A stretch of DNA of 64,000 nucleotides. Origin: Bacteroidetes bacterium ADurb.Bin174 (lineage in GTDB: Bacteria; Bacteroidota; Bacteroidia; Bacteroidales; Paludibacteraceae). The stretch is taken from assembly GCA_002070265.1 (NCBI GenBank), contig MWCX01000088.1, forward strand, positions 98,389-162,388. The letters run 5' to 3'. Positions 1 through 8,008 of the stretch are shown piece by piece. The notes under the pieces were generated by a model. The model saw nothing but the letters and a program-made list of their open reading frames with translations, did no database searches and was not told where the DNA came from. Every line of letters begins with the position of its first letter. Within the stretch, counting starts at the first letter, position 1. The translations under genes were made by a program, and so were the position numbers.

Positions 1-2
1 TT

Positions 3-113
3 CGAGTTCAGGGTGAGGGGTGCAAACTGACCTTGCTTTGTTTTGAAACACTGCCAGTACAGGGTGTTTGTGATGCAGACACTCTTTCTTTTTTGAAAGG
101 TATCAAATTTTAA
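3..113 (+). CDS. C-terminal end of an unidentified gene cut by the window start
   Basis: An open frame enters from the left edge and stops at TAA 111-113, encoding 36 residues ending in SFLKGIKF. The frame is closed in the other two + frames within the first 30 bases, and it stops 32 bp before the next gene on the same strand. I do not recognise the family from this tail. It could be chance read-through, since only 36 codons are visible. Confidence 0.4.
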   Translation, partial: RVQGEGCKLTLLCFETLPVQGVCDADTLSFLKGIKF

Positions 114-145
114 ATACATATTTTGTTATAGATTTTATTATAGAT

Positions 146-1594
146 ATGCAAGAAATCAAATTTTACAGCGGAGAAAAATTACCACTTGAGCAACACAAAG
201 CACGCATTGTTCAAAAAATAAATTTAGTGCCTATCGAAAGAAGGTTGGAAGCACTTTATGAAGGAGGCTTTAATACTTTTCAATTGAATACCAGGGATGT
301 GTTTTTGGATATGTTGACCGACTCAGGTACAAATGCCATGAGCGATAATCAATTGGCATCCATGATGCATGCTGATGATGCTTACGCCGGTTCTCAAAGT
401 TTCATCAGGCTGCAAAAAGCTGTTGAAGATGTATTGGGCAAAAAGTATTTATTACCTGTGCATCAAGGACGTGCAGCCGAAAACTTGATTAGTGTGGCTT
501 ATGTTAAAAAGGGCAGTTTGGTTCCGATGAACTATCACTTCACCACTGCTATGGCGCATATCACCGACAAAGGCGGGCAGATCGCAGAATTGCTGTATGA
601 TGAAGCCTATGTGGTAAATTCAAGCCATCCCTTTAAAGGAAATATGAATATCGAAAAATTGGAAGAAGTAATCATTCAAAAAGGAGCGAAAAATATACCT
701 TTCATCCGGATGGAAGCCTCTACCAATTTGATTGGCGGTCAGCCTTTTTCTATGCAAAACTTGCGTGACGTTCGTGCCATCGCTGATAAATACCAGATTA
801 GATTGGTTCTCGATTGCAGCTTGTTGGGAGAAAATGCTTTTTTGATTCTTGAAAGGGAAGAGGAATTCAAAGATTCCGATATGGGAACTGTGATTAAAGC
901 CATGACCGACCTGGCAGATTTGTGTTACTTCTCTGCACGGAAACTCAGCTCCTCAAGAGGTGGCGGCATTGCAACCAACAGTATCGAAATCTACCGTGAA
1001 TTGGAAGCTTTGGTACCCCTTTATGAAGGATTTTTAACCTATGGCGGTATGTCTGTTCGCGAGATAGAAGCCATGGCTGTGGGCTTATATGAAACATTGG
1101 ACGATAGCATCATCCGTCAAAGTCCGTCCTTCATCAAATACTTGGTAGAAGAATTAGACAAGAAAGGCATTCCGGTTATCAAGCCGGCAGGCGTTTTAGG
1201 TGTACATTTGGATGCCATGCAAATCTGTTCACACATACCGCAATCTCGATATCCTGCGGGTTCTTTGGCTGCTGCTTTATTCCTGGTTTCAGGTGTGCGC
1301 GGTATGGAGCGCGGGTCCATGTCCAATCAGCGTGACGAGTATGGCAATGAAACCTTTGCCGATATGGAGTTGGTGCGTTTGGCCATTCCTCGTCGTGTAT
1401 TTACCCTCTCTCAAATCAAATATGTGGAAGACAGGGTTACCTGGCTATACGAAAACCGCGGACTCATCGGCGGATTGAAATTCAATTACGAACCGCCTGT
1501 ATTGCGCTTCTTCATGGGTAAATTAGAACCCGTAAACAATTGGCCTCAAAAATTACTTGCCAAGTTCAAAGAAGATTTTGGTGATAGTTTATAA
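146..1594 (+). CDS. Tryptophanase / tyrosine phenol-lyase family PLP enzyme, divergent
   Basis: This 482-residue protein belongs to the beta-eliminating lyases that split tryptophan or tyrosine into indole or phenol, pyruvate and ammonia. Family landmarks are clear: LTDSGTNAMSD (58-67), DDAYAGS with the catalytic-type Tyr80, HQGRAAEN (PLP phosphate, 106-113), NLIGGQP (194-200), Asp223 for the pyridine nitrogen, SARK with the Schiff-base Lys266, the carboxylate Arg411 in RLAIPRR, and RFF 454-456. The ERG at 388-390 resembles tyrosine phenol-lyase rather than tryptophanase, which has EIG there. Oddities: the Arg normally three residues after the PLP Asp is Leu226, and the usual Lys-Asp after the Schiff base is Lys-Leu followed by SSSRGGG. 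Substrate cannot be told from sequence. It stands alone, with no tryptophan permease beside it; a MITE-like fragment follows. Known: family and cofactor. Inferred: a diverged paralogue with altered substrate. Confidence 0.82.
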   Translation: MQEIKFYSGEKLPLEQHKARIVQKINLVPIERRLEALYEGGFNTFQLNTRDVFLDMLTDSGTNAMSDNQLASMMHADDAYAGSQSFIRLQKAVEDVLGKKYLLPVHQGRAAENLISVAYVKKGSLVPMNYHFTTAMAHITDKGGQIAELLYDEAYVVNSSHPFKGNMNIEKLEEVIIQKGAKNIPFIRMEASTNLIGGQPFSMQNLRDVRAIADKYQIRLVLDCSLLGENAFLILEREEEFKDSDMGTVIKAMTDLADLCYFSARKLSSSRGGGIATNSIEIYRELEALVPLYEGFLTYGGMSVREIEAMAVGLYETLDDSIIRQSPSFIKYLVEELDKKGIPVIKPAGVLGVHLDAMQICSHIPQSRYPAGSLAAALFLVSGVRGMERGSMSNQRDEYGNETFADMELVRLAIPRRVFTLSQIKYVEDRVTWLYENRGLIGGLKFNYEPPVLRFFMGKLEPVNNWPQKLLAKFKEDFGDSL

Positions 1595-1617
1595 GACGAA
1601 ATAAACCTTGGACAGTG

Positions 1618-1672
1618 TGTCTCATATTGTTCAACTGCTGCGCCGTTACTTTCGATATTCGGGTTCAGTCAC
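1618..1672 (+). repeat. MITE-like repeat, short copy A
   Basis: About 55 bp matching the left end of the dispersed repeat: it begins TGTCTCAT and carries the core GTTACTTTCGATATTCGG, then stops matching the full copies after GGGTTCAGTC. The short copy at 45772-45822 stops at the same point, so this may be a defined short form and not a random truncation. It fills the gap between the lyase gene and the ZIP transporter. Confidence 0.7.
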
Positions 1673-1681
1673 ATACCTTAT

Positions 1682-2485
1682 ATGGAATCCAACATCCTTT
1701 TCGCCTTTGGTTTGACCCTCTTTGCCGGTTTAGCAACCGGTATAGGCAGTTTTATTGGCTTATTATCCAAAAGATTTGGTTCAAAGTTTCTGGCCGGATC
1801 GCTTGGTTTCTCCGCAGGCGTGATGATATATGTGTCTTTGGTAGAGATATTTTTCAAGGCAAAAGAAGTATTGATACAAGAGTACGGAGATAAGCCCGGA
1901 TATGCCTATACGACCATTGCTTTCTTTGCCGGCATTGCTTTTATCGCTATTATTGACAGGTTGATACCATCTATAGATAACCCACACGAAATCAAAAAAA
2001 CCAAAAATTACGACAGCTTGGTTGTGAATAATAAAAAATTGATGCGGATGGGTTTGTTTTCAGCCGTTGCTATTGCAATTCATAATTTCCCCGAAGGCTT
2101 GGCAACCTTTATGGCAGGCATGACCAATCCAACCTTAGGAGTCAGTATCGCTATCGCCATCGCTATTCATAATATTCCCGAGGGCTTGGCGGTTTCTGTG
2201 CCAATATACTATGCCACAGGAAGCAAGAAAAAAGCATTTATTCTGTCTTCTCTTTCCGGTCTATCCGAACCGATTGGCGCTATCATTGGCTATTTCTTCC
2301 TGAAATGGTTCTTTACCGATTCGGTTTTCGGCTTTATCTTCGCCGCCGTAGCAGGCATCATGGTATATATTTCTTTGGATGAATTATTGCCTACTGCTGA
2401 AGAATACGGCGAACATCATGTGGCAATCTATGGCTTAATAGGCGGTATGGCTGTGATGGCTCTGAGTTTAGTACTGATGGCTTGA
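1682..2485 (+). CDS. zupT: ZIP family divalent metal transporter (ZupT-like)
   Basis: A 267-residue inner-membrane importer for zinc and other divalent cations. Eight hydrophobic segments are visible. The two metal-binding helices carry the family signatures HNFPEGLA (about 137-144) and HNIPEGLA (about 163-170), and a later SEPIGA motif with an acidic residue follows. Length agrees with E. coli ZupT (257 residues). The start ATG is the first in frame after the repeat copy, and the N-terminus MESNILFAFGLTLFAG is already the first membrane helix. It converges on punA; both stop codons lie inside one inverted repeat. No metal-responsive operator was recognised upstream. Confidence 0.92.
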   Translation: MESNILFAFGLTLFAGLATGIGSFIGLLSKRFGSKFLAGSLGFSAGVMIYVSLVEIFFKAKEVLIQEYGDKPGYAYTTIAFFAGIAFIAIIDRLIPSIDNPHEIKKTKNYDSLVVNNKKLMRMGLFSAVAIAIHNFPEGLATFMAGMTNPTLGVSIAIAIAIHNIPEGLAVSVPIYYATGSKKKAFILSSLSGLSEPIGAIIGYFFLKWFFTDSVFGFIFAAVAGIMVYISLDELLPTAEEYGEHHVAIYGLIGGMAVMALSLVLMA

Positions 2486-2516
2486 CATTTTTTTGCTTCG
2501 TTTTTTGTGTCAAGCC
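2479..2516. terminator. Inverted repeat spanning the zupT and punA stop codons
   Basis: GGCTTGACA (2479-2487) pairs perfectly with TGTCAAGCC (2508-2516). The stop codons of the two convergent genes lie in the two arms. The tract between the arms is T-rich and an alternative stem GTTTTTTG/CAAAAAAC (2500-2507 with 2516-2523) competes with it. A shared terminator is likely from position, but a classic T-tail after the stem is not present on the + strand. Confidence 0.45.
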
Positions 2517-3325
2517 AAAAAACAAACAAGTTCCTTCATGATCAATGTCATCAAAGGCTGCACTTTATCCCCTACTTCCTGTACTTCTTCATGACTGATC
2601 TCAACAATTTTACCGGGTACGCCGAGGTCGGTTATAACGGAAATGCCAAACACCTGCATGCCGGCATGCTTGGCAACGATAACTTCCGGAACTGTGCTCA
2701 TACCGACAGCATCAGCACCGATGATGCGAAAATACTTGTATTCGGCAGGTGTCTCAAAGGTCGGTCCTGATGTACCTGCATATATGCCTTCCACCACTTT
2801 GATATTATGCTTGGCAGCTATGGTTTTCGCTTGAGCAATCAATGTTTTAGAGTAGGCTTCACTCATATCGGGAAATCTTGTCCCCAATACTTCATAATTT
2901 TTTCCGCGCAACGGATGTTCGGGAAATAGATTGATATGATCGGTGATAAGCATCAAATCGCCTATCTCAAAATCAGGATTAAGACCACCCGAAGCATTGG
3001 ATATCAACAAAGTGTCAATTCCTATTGCTTGCATCACCCTGACCGGAAAGGTAACTTTTTGCATATCATATCCTTCGTAATAATGAAATCGTCCTTGCAT
3101 CACCAACACATCAACTCCACCTAACTTACCAATGATTAGTTTGCCTTGATGTCCTTCAACAGTGGAAACCGGAAAATTAGGAATGATATCATACGGGATT
3201 TCAATCTTTTGGGTGAGTTGAGTCACCAAATTACCCAAACCGGTTCCGAGAATGATACCAATATGAGGTAAACTGTCTAATCTATTTTTTAGATAAAAGG
3301 CGGTTTCTTGAATCTTCTTCAACAT
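2510..3325 (-). CDS. punA: Purine nucleoside phosphorylase, trimeric class
   Basis: Phosphorolysis of inosine and guanosine to the base and ribose-1-phosphate in purine salvage. The 271 residues match the trimeric PNP class in length. Visible signatures: ILGTGLG near residue 25 (phosphate loop), QGRFHYYEGY near 77 (phosphate-binding His and substrate loop), SNASGGLN near 109, and GMSTVPEVIVA near 208, the purine/ribose site. The start overlaps the end of lpxK by 44 bp on the same strand, so the two are translationally coupled. lpxK-punA adjacency is common in Bacteroidetes. Confidence 0.95.
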   Translation of the reverse strand: MLKKIQETAFYLKNRLDSLPHIGIILGTGLGNLVTQLTQKIEIPYDIIPNFPVSTVEGHQGKLIIGKLGGVDVLVMQGRFHYYEGYDMQKVTFPVRVMQAIGIDTLLISNASGGLNPDFEIGDLMLITDHINLFPEHPLRGKNYEVLGTRFPDMSEAYSKTLIAQAKTIAAKHNIKVVEGIYAGTSGPTFETPAEYKYFRIIGADAVGMSTVPEVIVAKHAGMQVFGISVITDLGVPGKIVEISHEEVQEVGDKVQPLMTLIMKELVCFLA

Positions 3326-4388
3326 AATCGGTAATTTTTTTTATTAATGCGGTTTCTTTGTTATTTAAAATCTTCACACGGATAGGCAATGCATATAAGT
3401 GATATTTCAATGAATTGGGCACAATGGGGTTGTTGATCAACCTGGCTGCATCTTTCTCCGTCATCAAAATAAGTTTCTCCTGATTGGGAATCTCATAGAA
3501 TTGTTTCTCTATCAAAGCAATGTCTTTCTCCGTAAATTCATGGTGATCCCTAAACTGCAAATGCCTGATATCATCCGTATAATTCTTCAGATGTGACAAT
3601 ATCATTTGAGGCGACACAATACCTGTCACAAGTAAAACAGATGCTTTTTTTTGTTTGATATTTTTAAACAGCCACAAGCGGTCAGCATAACGGATGAAAA
3701 CCGGCAAGGGTTCATCATAAACAAAGCTTGAAAAAAACACATGGTGATACATGCTGGGAGTGACCTCATGTTCAATGACACGCATGTCAATTGCCGACAT
3801 ATCTGCCGGGCATTTGGTAACAATGATGATATCGGCACGTCTGGCCCCTTGTTTTTTCGATTCGCGAAGATTACCACCCGGTAGCAAGCTATCGCGTGAG
3901 TACAATCGGTTATAATCTGTAAGCAAAATCGATAAACCCGGCCTGATTCTGCGATGCTGATGTGCATCATCTAAAACAATTGCGTTCAATGCCGGATAAA
4001 GATTTAACAATTCATCTATTCCCTTGCTTCTATTTTCGGAAACAGCCACCGGTACCCCATGAAATTTGAGATACATCTGCATGGGTTCATCGCCTATTTC
4101 TAAGGCATTAGACTTCTGATTGGCCAACACAAAACCTTTTGTTTTCCGTTTGTAGCCACGACTTAAAACTGCGATGCGAAAAAGCGACTGCAACTCGGAC
4201 ACAATAAATTCAGTATGTGGAGTCTTGCCGGTACCACCAACTGTCAAATTTCCAACCGATATAATGGCTGTGTTCTTTTCTTTTGAAGGCAACAGCCCGA
4301 AGTCATATAAGATATTTCGAATGTACATCACAATGCCATATACAAACGATACAGGTAAAAACAATAATATTCGGAGTATTTTCTTCAT
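3282..4388 (-). CDS. lpxK: Tetraacyldisaccharide 4'-kinase
   Basis: Adds the 4'-phosphate to the lipid A precursor at the cytoplasmic face of the inner membrane. The 368-residue protein has an N-terminal membrane helix (about 1-25), the Walker A loop VGGTGKTPHTE near residue 50, a DDAHQHRR motif near 145 (usually DDGFQHR in the family), and the C-terminal MTEKDAARL motif. An in-frame extension to 4424 would need a TTG codon and would read through the repeat copy starting at 4407, so I place the start at the ATG 4388. The final 44 bp overlap punA. Confidence 0.93.
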   Translation of the reverse strand: MKKILRILLFLPVSFVYGIVMYIRNILYDFGLLPSKEKNTAIISVGNLTVGGTGKTPHTEFIVSELQSLFRIAVLSRGYKRKTKGFVLANQKSNALEIGDEPMQMYLKFHGVPVAVSENRSKGIDELLNLYPALNAIVLDDAHQHRRIRPGLSILLTDYNRLYSRDSLLPGGNLRESKKQGARRADIIIVTKCPADMSAIDMRVIEHEVTPSMYHHVFFSSFVYDEPLPVFIRYADRLWLFKNIKQKKASVLLVTGIVSPQMILSHLKNYTDDIRHLQFRDHHEFTEKDIALIEKQFYEIPNQEKLILMTEKDAARLINNPIVPNSLKYHLYALPIRVKILNNKETALIKKITDYVEEDSRNRLLSKK

Positions 4389-4406
4389 GACTGTTATTTC
4401 AGGCGG

Positions 4407-4578
4407 CATCTCATAAGTGTCCAACTGTTGCGTTACCTTCGATATTCGGGCTCAACCACCGACGGCAGACACGAGGCCTGTCTCTACTACCCTCAATATC
4501 AGAGCTTTGTATTTGGACGCTTCTAATATGCCTTTAATATACCTTGCTGTTTTTTAGTAAAATATTTATTTTGAGACA
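4407..4578 (+). repeat. MITE-like repeat, full copy B
   Basis: A 172-bp element that aligns along its length with the reverse complement of 43401-43561. The left end reads ATCTCATAAGT and the right end TTTTGAGACA, which are inverted repeats of each other apart from single mismatches. It holds the same core (GTTACCTTCGATATTCGG) and the internal palindrome around CAGACACGAGGCCTG. About 11 bp longer than copy C through small indels near the right end. No open frame of useful size lies inside. It occupies most of the 263-bp gap between lpxK and yidD. Confidence 0.8.
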
Positions 4579-4651
4579 GCCTCAATACTGCAAAGTTAAT
4601 CATATATCATGTTCACACGATAGTATTAATGAAAATTATTCATTTTCAACA

Positions 4652-4873
4652 CTATGGAACCGGGTCATAACCACTTCCTCCCCAAGGGTGGCAGCTCAAA
4701 ATTCTTTTTAAAGCAAACCATCCTCCTTTGAAAACCCCGTATTTCATCACAGCTTCTACGGCATACTGCGAGCAAGTAGGCGTATACCTGCAACTCGGTT
4801 TCAGCAACGGTGAAATCGCATATCTGTAAAAATAAACAGGTATTAAAAATATATGTCTGATTAAAACTTTCAC
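4652..4873 (-). CDS. yidD: Membrane protein insertion efficiency factor YidD
   Basis: A 73-residue protein that assists YidC-dependent membrane insertion. It shows the family pattern: hydrophobic N-terminus with YRYAISP (17-23), [11 protein letters not shown] with the conserved cysteines (28-38), and the end [12 protein letters not shown]. The start is GTG and overlaps the rnpA stop (GTGA), indicating coupling. rnpA-yidD is a near-universal bacterial pair; yidC itself is not in this window. Confidence 0.94.
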   Translation of the reverse strand: MKVLIRHIFLIPVYFYRYAISPLLKPSCRYTPTCSQYAVEAVMKYGVFKGGWFALKRILSCHPWGGSGYDPVP

Positions 4874-5265
4874 GCCTCCAACGTTTGTGCAATCTTTTCC
4901 AAAGACAGTTTGACTTTATCATTTATTTCCGAATATGGGTGCATGCTGCCGGACAAATAAACAAATGCAAGATCAAGCTGTACGTTTTTATCGACACATT
5001 TTTGATGAAGCAACCATTTATTCAATCGGTATGATTCCCGTATTTGTCTTTTGACTTTATTGCGATGAACAGCCTTTTTGATTATCTTCTTGGGTACGCT
5101 GATGAGTACCTGCACGGGAATTTCCTGAGCATTATCAATCCGCTTATAAACCACCTTCAACGGATAGACTTTAAAAGTACTACCTGCTTCAAACAACTGT
5201 TTGATACGAATTTCACCGCACAAACGTTCGTTCTTGGGAAATTGATTGGATTGATTTATCGTCAT
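4870..5265 (-). CDS. rnpA: Ribonuclease P protein component
   Basis: Protein subunit of RNase P, which removes 5' leaders from pre-tRNAs with the catalytic RNA. It contains the conserved RNA-binding motif [14 protein letters not shown] (about 72-85), preceded by [13 protein letters not shown]. With the ATG at 5265 the product is 131 residues, typical of the family; a GTG two codons upstream (5271) is possible. Ends in an overlap with yidD. The RNA subunit gene is not in the window. Confidence 0.93.
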   Translation of the reverse strand: MTINQSNQFPKNERLCGEIRIKQLFEAGSTFKVYPLKVVYKRIDNAQEIPVQVLISVPKKIIKKAVHRNKVKRQIRESYRLNKWLLHQKCVDKNVQLDLAFVYLSGSMHPYSEINDKVKLSLEKIAQTLEA

Positions 5266-5289
5266 ATGCACAAATGAATGCTATCGTTT

Positions 5290-5341
5290 GTCTAAATAAA
5301 ATTAATCCCAAAAATACGATTTTTTCCGTAAATTTGGGATT
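5290..5341 (-). terminator. Likely terminator after hemD
   Basis: AATCCCAAA (5304-5312) and TTTGGGATT (5333-5341) form a perfect 9-bp stem with a 20-nt loop. On the minus strand the stem is followed by AATTTTATTT, a moderately T-rich tail, about 30 bp after the hemD stop. It separates the hemD unit from rnpA-yidD. Confidence 0.5.
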
Positions 5342-5369
5342 TAACTATCTATTTGAATCAACAAATCAG

Positions 5370-6140
5370 CTATTTGTTGTCGTTTTTCAATTTTTTAAAG
5401 TACTCTTTTAAGTAAGCATCCAATGCCATGGTCATAGAAGGACATTCTTCTGTCGGTGCTTCTAAGTCCAACCTCAAACCCGACTCACGAATAGCTGCTG
5501 CCGTAGCCCCACCGAAACAACCAATATGAATATCCCCTTGCACAAAATCGGGGAAATTAATAAACAAAGACTGTACACCCAAGGGGGTAAAAAACAGCAA
5601 CATGTCATAATCAAAATTTTCCTTTGGTGTATATTCATTCGCTACTGTCCTGTACATCACCACCTTTGTGTAAGTGATTTTTGAATTGTCAAGCGCACAA
5701 ACAACATCTTCATTCAGCACTTCAGGTGTCACAAACAGGAATTTTTCATCCGCGTGCTTGTTCAAAACCGCTACAAACTCGGGCATTTTCCCACTCGAAC
5801 CGAAGAAAACCTTGCGTTTCCGATACTGAATGTAATGTTGTAAATAAACAGCTACCGACTCAGAAATACAAAAATACTTCATTTCCTGCGGTATGGTAAT
5901 TCTCATCTCTTCACACATACGAAAGAAATGATCAATACCTTGTTTTGCATTGAAAATAATGGCCGAAAAATCCAAAATTTTGATTCGCTGTGCCCGAAAT
6001 TCTCTTGCATTTAACGGCTCAACTTTAATAAGTTGATAAAAATCAATCTTAACATTATGTTTCTCGCTTATTTCAAAATAGGGAGATTTTTCACTGTTGG
6101 GTCGGGGCTGGGACACCAATATCTTTCTGATTCTCAACAC
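5370..6140 (-). CDS. hemD: Uroporphyrinogen-III synthase
   Basis: Closes the linear hydroxymethylbilane into uroporphyrinogen III in tetrapyrrole synthesis. The 256-residue product has the N-terminal KILVSQPRPNSEKSPYF pattern typical of the Bacteroidetes form, the two alpha/beta lobes, a TPLGVQSLFINF segment near 180-195, and a GGATAAAIRESGL motif near 208-220. The start is GTG directly after an in-frame TAA; no ATG exists nearby. It follows a DUF4271 gene by 15 bp, an arrangement conserved in the phylum. Sequence conservation in this family is low, so the assignment rests partly on neighbourhood. Confidence 0.85.
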   Translation of the reverse strand: MLRIRKILVSQPRPNSEKSPYFEISEKHNVKIDFYQLIKVEPLNAREFRAQRIKILDFSAIIFNAKQGIDHFFRMCEEMRITIPQEMKYFCISESVAVYLQHYIQYRKRKVFFGSSGKMPEFVAVLNKHADEKFLFVTPEVLNEDVVCALDNSKITYTKVVMYRTVANEYTPKENFDYDMLLFFTPLGVQSLFINFPDFVQGDIHIGCFGGATAAAIRESGLRLDLEAPTEECPSMTMALDAYLKEYFKKLKNDNK

Positions 6141-6155
6141 TTAACAAATTAAAGT

Positions 6156-6935
6156 TTAAAAACCTTTTATTATCCATTTATAGACTTGAAACAGCCCTAC
6201 ATAGGGCAAAATTTCGAGAGTGCAAAGATACAACAATATGTGAATAGAATCTAATATTTTTTTATAAAAAAGCTGAAAAAGTTTAATTACCAGGAATATA
6301 GCTGATAAAACCACGAATATTAATGCTAAGGTGTCAAATAAATCTGAAAAATTTCCATGATAGAAATATATTTTCAATATCAACAAAGGAGCAATCAACA
6401 GACTAAGAAAGAATAGGGTATTGGTGTAAAACTCAGCCCCCGATTTAAACGATGCCTCTTTTGAGAAAGTGTAGGCTACAATGTGCATAAGAAAATTTTT
6501 GACAATCAGAAAGATTAAGCTGCACAAAAACAGCAAGGAATAGATTGAAAAGCTGAGTTGTGTTTCCTGATAAAAGCCGAGATATACATACAGGCTCAAA
6601 ACGCCCACAGCAAAAATAATTAAAAAGAAACGCGACTGGTACCCTTCCGTAGTTGTTTGGCTGAACATGCTTTTACGGATTTTAACTTTGGCAATATTTT
6701 GTACTGAATCCATTATCCATCCATAAGACCTATTAACGGAAAAGACAAAAAGTATAAACAAAAACAAGATAACTCCGAATATCCAATTTTGCATGTGAGG
6801 CAGTTGCGGAAACAAATCTCCCTGAAAGCTGACGGGCGAGGATCGTAAGCCATCTAAAGAATTTTGGATGTAGGGAACAGCCTCCCCGTACTGAGGATTA
6901 ACTTGAAAAGTCAAAACATCATAAATACCGAACAT
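6156..6935 (-). CDS. DUF4271 integral membrane protein
   Basis: A 259-residue protein of unknown function, restricted to Bacteroidetes. Roughly seven hydrophobic stretches are visible; the first is WIFGVILFLFILFVFSV near residue 51, and a soluble N-terminus of about 45 residues precedes it. It lies immediately upstream of hemD, as in most Bacteroidetes genomes, but no link to haem synthesis can be shown from sequence. The ATG start at 6935 is the only reasonable one. Confidence 0.85.
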   Translation of the reverse strand: MFGIYDVLTFQVNPQYGEAVPYIQNSLDGLRSSPVSFQGDLFPQLPHMQNWIFGVILFLFILFVFSVNRSYGWIMDSVQNIAKVKIRKSMFSQTTTEGYQSRFFLIIFAVGVLSLYVYLGFYQETQLSFSIYSLLFLCSLIFLIVKNFLMHIVAYTFSKEASFKSGAEFYTNTLFFLSLLIAPLLILKIYFYHGNFSDLFDTLALIFVVLSAIFLVIKLFQLFYKKILDSIHILLYLCTLEILPYVGLFQVYKWIIKGF

Positions 6936-6962
6936 CCGCTACACCTTTTTAAATTAAATGTA

Positions 6963-6990
6963 CAAAAATACGTTATTTTCTGTATATTTG
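6963..6990. promoter_or_regulatory. Divergent promoter region, DUF4271 / SDR reductase
   Basis: TATATTTG at 6983-6990 (+) and TATTTTTG on the minus strand (6963-6970) each fit the Bacteroidetes -7 element TAnnTTTG. The plus-strand site would give a very short leader before the ATG at 7007. A -33 TTTG is 22 nt from the minus-strand box and absent for the plus-strand one, so only the -7 elements are supported. Confidence 0.4.
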
Positions 6991-7006
6991 CACAAATTTT
7001 TCAACA

Positions 7007-8008
7007 ATGATATTAGTTACAGGAGCAACAGGATTAGTAGGCGGACATCTTCTCTGGCATTTATTGCAACAATATGAAAAAATTGTTGCCATTAAAAGGG
7101 CATCAAGCAACATGAACACCATTCATACCGTGTTTAAGTTTTACACAAAGACCCCCGATGAATACTTAAAAAAAATTGTTTGGAGGATTGCAGATGTGAA
7201 TGATTACGATTCTTTGCAAAAAGCCATGTCTGGAATAGACCAAATTTATCATTGTGCGGCGGTGGTTTCTTTAGGAGGGCAAGGTGAAAACATTGACGAT
7301 GTAAATGTATCCGGCACCCGAAACGTGGTTGAACTGGCTTTAGCGTACAAAGTGAAAAAATTTTGCTATGTAAGCTCAATTGCGGCTTGCGGTTTCAGTC
7401 ACAAAGGAGAAATGATTAACGAAGAAACACCTTTCCAAAGCTCAACACACAAAACACCTTATGCGGCTAGCAAACACGCAGCAGAACAAGAAATCTGGAA
7501 AGGAATAGAAAAAGGTTTAAAAGCTATTATAGTCAATCCGGGTGTCATCTTGGGTGTTTCAGGAGCTAAATCCAGCAGCACGCTACTTTTTCACCAGGTA
7601 AAAAGAGGAATGATGTTTTACACCTTAGGCGGATCCGGTTATGTGGATGTACAAGATGTGGTCAAAGCCATGATTTTGCTGATGGACAGTAACATTCATT
7701 CAGAAAGATTTATTCTTGTCGGCGAAAACAACTCCAACCAGGAAATATTAAATTGGATGGCAACAGGGTTTAAAAAACCTAAACCGTTTATTAAGGTAGG
7801 ACGCAGACTGATCACAGTAATCGGCTTCTTTTCTGAAATTTCCGGAAAAATTTTCAAATACACCCCCCTCTTAGACAGGAGTATGGGTGTTTCAGCTACT
7901 AATCGCTCCTATTATTCATCTCAAAAAATAAAGGACGCTTTGGGGTATCAGTTCAATCCCATTTCAAAATGCATTGCTGACGTCTGCAGGTTCATGTTGC
8001 AGAACTAA
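7007..8008 (+). CDS. NAD-dependent epimerase/dehydratase (extended SDR)
   Basis: A 333-residue extended short-chain dehydrogenase, most like the dihydroflavonol-4-reductase / 3-beta-HSD branch. It has the nucleotide-binding TGATGLVGGHL (5-15), the Asp of ADVND near 65, the catalytic Ser in SSIAACG near 125, and the YAASK catalytic pair near 153-157, followed by NPGVILG. Substrate unknown. Its last 45 bp overlap the end of argD on the opposite strand, so the final codons CRFMLQN are shared with the ArgD C-terminus. Confidence 0.85.
   Translation: MILVTGATGLVGGHLLWHLLQQYEKIVAIKRASSNMNTIHTVFKFYTKTPDEYLKKIVWRIADVNDYDSLQKAMSGIDQIYHCAAVVSLGGQGENIDDVNVSGTRNVVELALAYKVKKFCYVSSIAACGFSHKGEMINEETPFQSSTHKTPYAASKHAAEQEIWKGIEKGLKAIIVNPGVILGVSGAKSSSTLLFHQVKRGMMFYTLGGSGYVDVQDVVKAMILLMDSNIHSERFILVGENNSNQEILNWMATGFKKPKPFIKVGRRLITVIGFFSEISGKIFKYTPLLDRSMGVSATNRSYYSSQKIKDALGYQFNPISKCIADVCRFMLQN

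Noticed and set aside
4389-4424. Longer N-terminus of LpxK starting with TTG
   Set aside because: Would read through a repeat copy; the ATG at 4388 gives the standard N-terminus.
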